DNA of 64,000 nt, from the NCBI GenBank assembly GCA_047602905.1, contig JBLKOP010000004.1, positions 1-64,000 of the forward strand. Direction: 5' to 3'. This document shows positions 49,158 to 56,552 of the stretch, piece after piece. The translations under genes and the position numbers were made by a program. Source of the DNA: SKIA01 sp047602905. Lineage in GTDB: Archaea; Nanobdellota; Nanobdellia; Woesearchaeales; SKIA01. Below the pieces are notes generated by a model, which saw only the letters and a program-made list of their open reading frames with translations, had not been told where the DNA came from and did no database searches. Within the stretch, counting starts at the first letter, position 1, and each line of letters begins with the position of its first letter.

Positions 49158-49562
49158 ATGTCACTTACAGAAATACAAGAAGACTTACAAACACTCTCAG
49201 CAAGAGAGCGTTTCATCTACCTTATCGAGTTAGGAGAAGAACTTCCAGAATACCCTGAAGAGTATAAAACAAAGAAGTTTGAAGTACAAGGCTGCCAATC
49301 ACATGCATATATTAGAGCAACAACAAACAACAACAAAATCCAATTACAAGGGTTTGCAAACGCAAAAGTCGTTCGCGGATACATCTACATACTCTTGCAA
49401 GCCCTCAATAACAAATCAGCACAAGAAATTCTTGCAAGCAAACAACAAATAAACTCTTTCATCCAACAAACAGGACTAAACACCACAACACAAACCAGTA
49501 GAGCAGACGCGTTTAGCAACCTCTACAACCACATACAACAAGAAGTAAGAAAACTCTCATAA
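49158..49562 (+). CDS. sufE: SufE/CsdE-like sulfur acceptor protein, 134 aa
   Basis: The SufE fold is recognisable from SARERFIYLIELGEELPEYP, then FEVQGCQSHAYIRA, where Cys46 is the sulfur-accepting cysteine, and VVRGYIYILLQALNNKS. SufE takes persulfide from a cysteine desulfurase and passes it on for iron-sulfur cluster assembly. Length is normal. No SufS or SufBC genes are in the window. It is divergent from the CxxC membrane protein gene, whose TATA box lies only some 20 bases from its own, so the two may be co-regulated. Confidence 0.88.
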   Translation: MSLTEIQEDLQTLSARERFIYLIELGEELPEYPEEYKTKKFEVQGCQSHAYIRATTNNNKIQLQGFANAKVVRGYIYILLQALNNKSAQEILASKQQINSFIQQTGLNTTTQTSRADAFSNLYNHIQQEVRKLS

Positions 49563-49564
49563 CG

Positions 49565-49574
49565 CTTTTAAAGG
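49565..49574 (+). promoter_or_regulatory. TATA box, leaderless GTG start at 49596
   Basis: CTTTTAAAGG is centred 26 bases before GTG 49596 and so supports a non-ATG leaderless start. Confidence 0.55.
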
Positions 49575-49595
49575 AGAACGAAGAGTATATTCTTT

Positions 49596-51119
49596 GTGAG
49601 CAACAAAAAAGTTCTTCTAATCATTCGTGACGGATACGGACAAAGAAAACAAGCAAGTGATAACGCTGAGAAACTCGCACACACACCTTGTAACGACAAA
49701 CTTCTACAAACAAGACCGCATTGCTTACTACAAACGTGCGCAGAAGCAGTTGGTCTTCCAAAAAACACTATGGGCGGAAGCGAGGTAGGTCACGTAACGA
49801 TAGGAAGTGGAAGAATTATTTGGCAGAACTTAGAGCTTATTAACAGAAGTATCAAGGACAAAAGCTTTTTCTCAAAGCAAGCATTCATTCAGCTCATCCA
49901 GCAAGCAAAGAAAAACAACAAAATAATACATCTAGCAGGCTTACTACAAGATAAAGGAGTGCACGCGCACCAAGAACACCTCTTCGCCCTTCTACGACTC
50001 TGCAAACAACAAGAAGTCCCTAGAGAACAAGTACATATACATATCTTCAGCGACGGAAGAGACAGCCCTCCAAGAAGCCTAGACACATACGTACAGCAAC
50101 TCCAAGAAGTACAAGAAGAAACCCAAGTAGGAGTAATAAAAACACTTATTGGTCGCTACTACGCAATGGACCGAGATACTCGATGGCAAAGAACAAAACA
50201 AGCCTACGACTTACTCACACAAGCAAAGGGCAGCAGGCACGAAACAATACAAGAAGCTATACAAGAAGCAAGAAACGCAGATGAAGATGATGAGTTCATA
50301 ACAGCAAAAGTAATTGGTACCTTCACAGGAATTCAAGACGGCGACGTACTAATCATGTATAATTACCGTACTGATCGCGTTCGTCAACTCTGCAAAGCAC
50401 TTCTTCAAGAAGACTTCAACGAGTTTAAAACAACACACCCAGCAATAGACATGGCTGTTATGACTAGCTACTACAATGACATACCTGCAAGAGTAGCGTT
50501 TAGTAACGACATACCAAAGAATACTCTAGGAGAAGTAGTTGCTAACAACAATCTTTCTCAGCTACGTATTTCTGAGACAGAAAAGTATCCTCACGTAACA
50601 TTCTTCTTTAATGGACAACAAGAACAGCCCTTTACGCAAGAAAAACGAGTTCTTATCCCTAGCCCTCGAGAAGTCTCTACGTATGACCAAAAACCAGAGA
50701 TGTCCATACACGAAATAACAAGCTCACTAGTACAAGAGCTAGACACACAAAAGCACTCGCTTGTCGTAGTTAATTTTGTTAACGCAGACATGGTAGGCCA
50801 CACAGGAAAACTAGCTGCAGCAATCAAAGCAGTTGAGGCAGTGGATGCTTGTCTACAACAAACTCTTGACGCTGCACTAACAAACAACTACGAAGTGCTC
50901 GTATTTGCTGATCACGGTAACTGTGAAGAAATGGCTGGCGAGCACCAAACAAGCCACACACTTAACGATGTTGATTGCATCTTAGTAAGTAATACGCTCA
51001 CAAACGTTTCTTTACGCAACGGAGGTCTTGCAGACATAGCTCCTACAGCACTTACCTTACTTGGTCTAGAAATCCCCTCTGAGATGACTGGACAAAGCTT
51101 ACTAGAGGATATATCATGA
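49596..51119 (+). CDS. gpmI: Cofactor-independent phosphoglycerate mutase (BPG-independent)
   Basis: Interconverts 3- and 2-phosphoglycerate in lower glycolysis. RDGYG with Asp12 and GGSEVGHVTIG with catalytic Ser62 are the metal and phosphoserine sites; FSDGRDSPPRS and FADHGNCEEMAGEHQTSHT are further metal-binding motifs. At 507 residues it is the bacterial/eukaryotic iPGM length rather than the shorter archaeal ApgM (about 400), which suggests bacterial ancestry. The stop overlaps the aldolase start by four bases (ATGA), forming a glycolytic unit with the debranching enzyme following. Confidence 0.95.
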   Translation: MSNKKVLLIIRDGYGQRKQASDNAEKLAHTPCNDKLLQTRPHCLLQTCAEAVGLPKNTMGGSEVGHVTIGSGRIIWQNLELINRSIKDKSFFSKQAFIQLIQQAKKNNKIIHLAGLLQDKGVHAHQEHLFALLRLCKQQEVPREQVHIHIFSDGRDSPPRSLDTYVQQLQEVQEETQVGVIKTLIGRYYAMDRDTRWQRTKQAYDLLTQAKGSRHETIQEAIQEARNADEDDEFITAKVIGTFTGIQDGDVLIMYNYRTDRVRQLCKALLQEDFNEFKTTHPAIDMAVMTSYYNDIPARVAFSNDIPKNTLGEVVANNNLSQLRISETEKYPHVTFFFNGQQEQPFTQEKRVLIPSPREVSTYDQKPEMSIHEITSSLVQELDTQKHSLVVVNFVNADMVGHTGKLAAAIKAVEAVDACLQQTLDAALTNNYEVLVFADHGNCEEMAGEHQTSHTLNDVDCILVSNTLTNVSLRNGGLADIAPTALTLLGLEIPSEMTGQSLLEDIS

Positions 51120-52042
51120 AAAAATTAACGAAAAAAGATGTTATAGTACCGGCGAGTTGCTTACCTGAAGAACGAGAGCACTACATAAAAAGATATTTAG
51201 CAGCAACAAAGCACACAGGAAATCTGATGTTGTTTGCGGGTGATCAAAAAATTGAGGATCTCAACAAAGATTTTTATGGAGAGGACGCTCATCCTGATGA
51301 TAACGACCCAGAGCACTTATTTCGTATAGCAAGCCAAGGAGAGGTTGGTGTTTTTGCTGCTCAGCACGGACTCATTAGTCGCTACGCAGCTGATTACCCA
51401 ACCGTTCGTTACCTTGTAAAAATGAATTCCCGAACTAATCTTGTTTCTAAGCAACAAATGGAGCCTGTTAGTCAGTCTCTAGTAGATTTTCATCACGTTC
51501 TCCAACTTATTGAAGGAGGAGTAGATGTTGTTGGTATAGGCTACACAGTGTATTTGGGTAGTGAGCACGAAGCAGTCATGCTCTCAGAAGCAGGTCGGTT
51601 CATTGCTGAAGCTCACCGGCACGGGTTACTCGCTGTTTTGTGGATGTATCCTCGCGGAGAAGCAGTAAAGAACGAGTTTAGTGAGGATCTTATCGCTGGA
51701 GCTGCTGGTGTTGCTTGTAGTCTCGGTGCTGATTTTGTTAAAGTAAACCCTCCTCGTTGTCACAAAGACGGAAGTTTAGATGCTTCTCTTCTGCAACAAG
51801 CAGTTCTTGCTGCTGGCAGAACAGGCGTTATTACTTCTGGAGGAGGAGGTGTTTCTGCAGAAGAATTTTTAGAACGAACAGCGTCTCAGATACAGTTTGG
51901 TGTTCGTGGAAGCGCTACTGGCCGTAACATTCATCAGCACGACTTAGCAACAGCTACTGCTATGTGCAACGCTCTTAACGCTATTGTTGTTGATCACGCA
52001 ACCCTTGCTGAGGCTAAGCAGTTCTTTAAGCAAGCAGATTAA
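51116..52042 (+). CDS. Archaeal-type class I fructose-bisphosphate aldolase (DhnA family)
   Basis: Lys209 in ADFVKVNPP is the likely Schiff-base lysine. LMLFAGDQKIEDLNKDFYGE is the N-terminal strand of the TIM barrel that carries the conserved Asp, and VITSGGGGVSAEEFLERT with FGVRGSATGRNIHQ forms the phosphate site. The family cleaves or makes fructose 1,6-bisphosphate. Length is 308 residues, slightly longer than the usual 260-280. Coupled to iPGM by ATGA and followed 45 bases later by the debranching enzyme. Confidence 0.88.
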   Translation: MKKLTKKDVIVPASCLPEEREHYIKRYLAATKHTGNLMLFAGDQKIEDLNKDFYGEDAHPDDNDPEHLFRIASQGEVGVFAAQHGLISRYAADYPTVRYLVKMNSRTNLVSKQQMEPVSQSLVDFHHVLQLIEGGVDVVGIGYTVYLGSEHEAVMLSEAGRFIAEAHRHGLLAVLWMYPRGEAVKNEFSEDLIAGAAGVACSLGADFVKVNPPRCHKDGSLDASLLQQAVLAAGRTGVITSGGGGVSAEEFLERTASQIQFGVRGSATGRNIHQHDLATATAMCNALNAIVVDHATLAEAKQFFKQAD

Positions 52043-52087
52043 TAAACAAAGACCTGTACAGAGAGTACATATGGTAGGTGAGTGTTT

Positions 52088-53779
52088 GTGAGAGTTGAAA
52101 ACACGGTTTTAGGTGTTCAAGAAGTACGTAACCCTTCTGGTCTTGTTGCGAGTAACGGAAACTTCTTTTTGTTCTCAGCACAGCAAATAACGAGTTCTTG
52201 GGAGGGGCTGTACTTTTTTGATTCAGAAACGGTTAGTGCGCATAAGTTTCTTCACGCAGTACTTCCTCAAACACCTTCTTCTCGTCTCGTAGCAACTTCT
52301 CAAGCAGTTTTTCGCAGTTCTGAATCGTTCTCTGAAAAAATGTTTTTTCAGGAGAGCACGTGGATGTATGAAGCAAGAGGAGAGGGGGGTGTGGAGTTCT
52401 TTCTTGATGCTCGAGAAGCTAATGATTATGACACGCAAGGACGTTTTCATACAATTACTGCTCTTGGGAGGTTTATCTTTCGTATTGACACAAAGGATGA
52501 ATCGTTTTTTTTGCGCTCAAACACTCCTCTTCAGGAGCTTGATGAATGGGTTGAGCACTCAACGAGTTTTGATGCTTCTCGTGGGCAAGGGAGTTCTTGG
52601 TGGTCTCATAAGCGTATAAGGTTTTTTTGCTCTGGTGTTCTTCGTGTTGCTATTGCTCGCTCCTATGAGGAGTTGGTGCGCGTAGATTGGGGTGTTGTTC
52701 TTTCTGAGCGCTCGGATACGTTTTTTCTTGTTTCTTCTCAGCTTGAGGAATTAACTGTCAGTACGTCTTTTGGTCCTGCTGTTCTTGCGGGTTTTCCGTG
52801 GTTTACTCAGGTGTGGAGTCGTGATGAGGCTATTGCTCTTGGTGGGTTGTTTGTTCAAGAACGTTTTGCGGTTGCTAAAGAAATTCTTCTTCGTCAAGTT
52901 CTTCGTGTAGGTGAGGACGGGCGTATTGCTAATCGTACTCCTGGTGCTGCTCTTGGGTGCGCTGATGGTGTTGGTTGGGTGTTTACTCGTTTGCACGAAT
53001 TAGTTGTTAAGCAGCCTGGTTTGTTCTCACAAGAGGAGTTACGTGTATGTTATGATCAGTTGTGTTTGTCTCTTACGCGCTTACAAAAAAACTATTTTCG
53101 TGATGGTCTTGTCTTTAGTGCTGCTCAGGAGACGTGGATGGATACAGAAGGGTTTACTGGTGATACTCGTGAGGGGTTTTGTATTGAAATTCAAGCGCTT
53201 ACTCTTCGTATGTTCTCTGCTGCTGAGTTCTTCTCTTCTCTTCTGGGTGAGCCTAGGGGTTTTTGGTCTTCTCAGCAGCAAGAGTTGCGCGTGCGTGTTC
53301 GTGAAGAGTTTTTTGTTGATGAGAAGCTCTGTGACCAAGCTGGTGTAGTTCTTGCTCGTCCTAACGCGTTTATTGCTGCGTATGTGTATCCGCAACTACT
53401 CTCTGTTGGTGAGTGGCGGGGAGTGTTTTCTTGGTTGATTGATCGTCTCTGGCTTTCTTGGGGCGGGTTTGCTACTATTGATGTGGATAATGAGTTGTTT
53501 TGTTTAGAGCATGCTGGGGTGAGTGATGTTTCGTATCATCGAGGGGATAGTTGGTATTGGCTTAATGCGCTTGCAGGTGTTGTTTTGTCCTCTCACGAGC
53601 AGTTTCGTGTTTACGCGCAAGAAGTTGTTTCTTCGTGTGAGCGAGAACTTTCTTGTTTGGGCGTTGTTGGTCGGTTAAGTGAGATTAGTAGTGCTTCAGA
53701 ACAAGTTGCTTTTGGGTGTTTTTCTCAGGCGTGGAGTGCTTCTATGCTTTTGGAGCTTCTTTCTTGTCTTGAGGAGTAG
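52088..53779 (+). CDS. Glycogen debranching enzyme (amylo-alpha-1,6-glucosidase, GH133-like)
   Basis: A 563-residue (alpha/alpha)6-type glucosidase. FPWFTQVWSRDEAIALGGLF is the signature, RIANRTPGAALGCADGVGWV follows, and ETWMDTEGFTGDTREGFCIE holds the likely catalytic acid. SYHRGDSWYWLNAL forms the C-terminal substrate loop. The N-terminal 200 residues are the beta-rich GDE_N-like domain. It removes alpha-1,6 branches of glycogen, complementing the synthase and GH57 enzymes of the 37-43 kb operon. GGTGAG at 52077-52082 is a Shine-Dalgarno site for GTG 52088; the in-frame GTG at 52082 overlaps it and is less likely. Confidence 0.88.
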   Translation: MRVENTVLGVQEVRNPSGLVASNGNFFLFSAQQITSSWEGLYFFDSETVSAHKFLHAVLPQTPSSRLVATSQAVFRSSESFSEKMFFQESTWMYEARGEGGVEFFLDAREANDYDTQGRFHTITALGRFIFRIDTKDESFFLRSNTPLQELDEWVEHSTSFDASRGQGSSWWSHKRIRFFCSGVLRVAIARSYEELVRVDWGVVLSERSDTFFLVSSQLEELTVSTSFGPAVLAGFPWFTQVWSRDEAIALGGLFVQERFAVAKEILLRQVLRVGEDGRIANRTPGAALGCADGVGWVFTRLHELVVKQPGLFSQEELRVCYDQLCLSLTRLQKNYFRDGLVFSAAQETWMDTEGFTGDTREGFCIEIQALTLRMFSAAEFFSSLLGEPRGFWSSQQQELRVRVREEFFVDEKLCDQAGVVLARPNAFIAAYVYPQLLSVGEWRGVFSWLIDRLWLSWGGFATIDVDNELFCLEHAGVSDVSYHRGDSWYWLNALAGVVLSSHEQFRVYAQEVVSSCERELSCLGVVGRLSEISSASEQVAFGCFSQAWSASMLLELLSCLEE

Positions 53780-54323
53780 CGAGTGCTGCTTCTATGTCCT
53801 CATGCGTGTAGCCTGCTTGTTTGAGCTCCTCATTTATTTCTACGTCTTTTTTTCCTTGTAGCTTTCCTATTCGCATAAGGTTTTTGATTGCTTCTGCTTG
53901 CTCGGCTGCTTCTATGGCTGCTATTTCTTCTTGTATCTTTGCTCGTAGGTCTTCTTTCTTAAAGGTTTTTTCATACCATTGCTTGATAGTTTCTTGTTTT
54001 GTGTACGCGTAGTAACTGCCTCCTATGAGGAGAAGCGCGAGTGCTGCTATTGCTGCGTAGAAGAGTAGCGAGTATTCTCTTGGTGGCTCTATTTGTATGT
54101 CTACTGTTACGAGTATTCGTTCTTCTACGTTAAAGGTTCGTAGGATGAGTGAGTTTGTGCTTGTGAGGTTTTCTCCTTCTGGTGGGATGTATTGTAGGGT
54201 GATGTTTCTTCTTTCTCCTGGAAAGAGTGTGAGGAATTGTTCGCTAATAACTGCTCTTGGTTCTTGGTCTCGTAGAGAAGCGGTTACTTCTATGTTTGTG
54301 TCAAGGAGGTTTTCTATTTGTAC
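53742..54323 (-). pseudogene. C-terminal membrane-anchor part of the 54324-56552 protein, cut off by in-frame TAA
   Basis: The frame of the upstream gene continues without a gap after its TAA (54324-54326): ENY-stop-VQIENLLDTNIEVTASLRD and on for 193 codons to TAG at 53742. The segment contains a beta domain (RRNITLQYIPPEGENL), a membrane helix (YSLLFYAAIAALALLLIGGS) and a charged cytoplasmic tail (QEEIAAIEAAEQAEAIKNLM). It has no plausible start codon of its own except one 44 codons before its end. It therefore looks like the natural C-terminus of the preceding gene, made inaccessible by a nonsense codon unless read through. It overlaps the debranching gene by 38 bases. Confidence 0.75.
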
Positions 54324-56552
54324 TTAGTAGTTTTCTGTGTCGGTGATGCTTATCGTTGCTGGGCGTACTTGTAGGGGTCTTGTTGCGAAGCGTAAGATGT
54401 TGGTTGCGAAGGGGGTGATGAACGTTACTGATCCTGACTCGCACGTTATAGTTCCTTCATACACTCTGTTTTCTGTTTGTGTGCTTGCAAAACGCACGGG
54501 GTATTCGTACAGGTTTTCTTGTGTGTTGTGTACGTTAAAGGGGGTGTTGCTGCTTATTCCTTCGCTCTCCCATTCTAGGCTGCAGCTAAATTCGTGATCG
54601 CTTTTTTCTATTGTAAACGGTAGTGTTGCGCTTGCTCCAAAAATCGTTATTTCTTCTGGTATCGTTATTTCTAGTTCTGGTTGTTGGTCTAGTATTATGG
54701 GAAGTTTAAGGTATTCGTTCGTATTAATTTTTATTCGTAAGTACCCAAAGCTTTCTTCTGTGTCATCAAGTACTCGTATGGCTATTCTTCTAAAGCTGTA
54801 TGCTCCTATGAAATCTCTTTCTTCTATAAACAGTTTTCCTTGTAGGTTGTTTGGGAGTTCGTACTCGAGGTTTTCTAAATCAAAGATTGTTGGGTTTACG
54901 AGGTCTATGGTTGTTTCTTCTCGGTCTAGAAACAAGATTTTTGGTGTTGTTCTAATGATTGGTCGGGCGTGGTTTTTGAGTACATAAAACGCCATTGCGT
55001 TTCTTTTGGGGTCACTGAGGATGCTGGCTACTGCTTCTTCGTATGCTTGTACGGTTTCTTCATCAGTGAGTTCTTCGTCAGTAAGGTTAAGTGCTGTTTC
55101 TTCTTCTGCTAAGCTTACGTATCTTTGCGCGTCTCGTAGGTTTTCTTCGTGTCGTTCATCGTTTTCTAGTGCCATGATTGCGTATCCTGTTTGTACGATG
55201 CTGTGCGTTACGCTATCATTTACTCTGTAGGGGATTCTTTCTCGTTCTTCTTGGGTTGCTTCAAAGTAGCTGTGCGGGTAGTAGGTGTTATTATTATTCC
55301 AGCTTCCGTCGTTTCGTTGGTAGTAGAGAAGGTTTTGTATAACTGCTTGTCGTTGTGTGCTAATGAGTTGCGCGTATAGCGCGTTATTAATTGTTGTAGG
55401 GTTTTCTTCAAGGTTTTTTCCTGCTGTTCGGTCATCTACGAGTAGGCTTGCTAGGTAGTTGCTTGCTTGGCTTTTCTGGTTTGCTGCTATGCTTGTTCCT
55501 ACCGCGAATAGGGTTGTTCGTACGTCACACGTTATTCGTTCGTTTCCAATCGTCCAGCATGGCGGTGGTATGCTGTAGGTGAAGTTGGTTCCTTGGTAGC
55601 TAAGGAGTTGTTCGTTAAACTCGTTGTGTAAGTGTATGAAGACTGGTTCTGTGCATACGATGCTTATTTCTTGCTCGTACATAGGGGTGAGTTCTCGTAT
55701 TGTTGTTTCTGGGTTTCTTTCTAGGCTAAAGGTTTCTATGTTGTTGTTGTAGTCGTACACGCAGCTTGTGTCTACGGTGTTGTTGAGGTTTATTGTGTGG
55801 TCTGTTATTCTTGCTTGCCAGCGAGAGTTTTGTGTGAAGTATGTTTGTTCTCGTTGTAGGTAGAGGTGTCCGTCGTGTTGTATTCGTAGGTTCTCAAAGC
55901 CTGCTTGGTTGAGTAGGTAGAGAATGTTTGCTGTTGTACTTGTCTGGCAGTTGGTTGCTGGCCAGCATTTGTCTTCTTCGTCTCGGTTTAGGGTGAGGTA
56001 TTGTATTGCTTGTTCTATTCGTTGCTCAAAGAGGTCTGGAAACTTGCTGATTACGAGTAGTCCGTATGCTGTGTCTAGGGGTCCTTGCCATCCTCCGTCA
56101 CTAAATTGTGTTTCTACGACTCTATCTAGTGTTTTACTAAACGCGTTTATGCGTATGCGTTGTTGGAGTTGGAGGTTTTCTTCTGCTTGTACGTATTCTG
56201 CTCTTGCTATTGCTTGTGTGCAGTCGAATTGTTCTAGGTTTATGCTTCCTATATAGCAGTTTTGTGGTCCCCATTTGTATGCTGGTATGTCTGCGAATTC
56301 GTTGGTGTCCTCGCAGAGGATGCTTAGTCGTAGTGGGGTGTCTTGTTCTTCTATGCATGCAAAGAAGGTGAGGTCTTCGTTTTCTAGGTATGTGGGTATG
56401 GTTTCTTCTTGTATGTATTCGTTGTCTGGTCGTACAAGGTATATTCCTTCTCGGATGTTTTCTTCATACGTTGCGATGACTAGTGGTGTGCTGAGTGCTA
56501 ACAGTAGGATGATGGTTATTGTTTGTAGTACTCTCACCTCTTGTTCTCTCAT
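54324..56552 (-). CDS. Secreted protein with alpha/alpha-toroid (prenyltransferase/squalene cyclase-like) region, 742 aa
   Basis: The signal peptide TITIILLLALSTPLVIA is near the start. Residues about 165-500 contain repeats typical of terpene cyclase/prenyltransferase or TED-like toroids: FSDGGWQGPLDTAYGLLVI, WPATNCQTSTTANILYLLNQ, RNDGSWNNNNTYYPHSY and VTHSIVQTGYAIMALE. The catalytic motifs of cyclases (DxDD) are not seen, so this is probably a binding scaffold. Residues about 530-742 are Ig-like. The gene ends at an in-frame TAA; the next 193 codons hold the membrane anchor. ATGA overlap with the 784-residue protein upstream shows co-translation. Confidence 0.75.
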   Translation of the reverse strand: MREQEVRVLQTITIILLLALSTPLVIATYEENIREGIYLVRPDNEYIQEETIPTYLENEDLTFFACIEEQDTPLRLSILCEDTNEFADIPAYKWGPQNCYIGSINLEQFDCTQAIARAEYVQAEENLQLQQRIRINAFSKTLDRVVETQFSDGGWQGPLDTAYGLLVISKFPDLFEQRIEQAIQYLTLNRDEEDKCWPATNCQTSTTANILYLLNQAGFENLRIQHDGHLYLQREQTYFTQNSRWQARITDHTINLNNTVDTSCVYDYNNNIETFSLERNPETTIRELTPMYEQEISIVCTEPVFIHLHNEFNEQLLSYQGTNFTYSIPPPCWTIGNERITCDVRTTLFAVGTSIAANQKSQASNYLASLLVDDRTAGKNLEENPTTINNALYAQLISTQRQAVIQNLLYYQRNDGSWNNNNTYYPHSYFEATQEERERIPYRVNDSVTHSIVQTGYAIMALENDERHEENLRDAQRYVSLAEEETALNLTDEELTDEETVQAYEEAVASILSDPKRNAMAFYVLKNHARPIIRTTPKILFLDREETTIDLVNPTIFDLENLEYELPNNLQGKLFIEERDFIGAYSFRRIAIRVLDDTEESFGYLRIKINTNEYLKLPIILDQQPELEITIPEEITIFGASATLPFTIEKSDHEFSCSLEWESEGISSNTPFNVHNTQENLYEYPVRFASTQTENRVYEGTITCESGSVTFITPFATNILRFATRPLQVRPATISITDTENY

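Noticed and set aside
244..54326. TAA as a sense codon in this organism
   Set aside because: Many intact genes here end in TAA directly before a neighbour's start (for example the TAATG overlaps at 4258 and 38542), so TAA functions as a stop. The two in-frame cases are better explained one by one.
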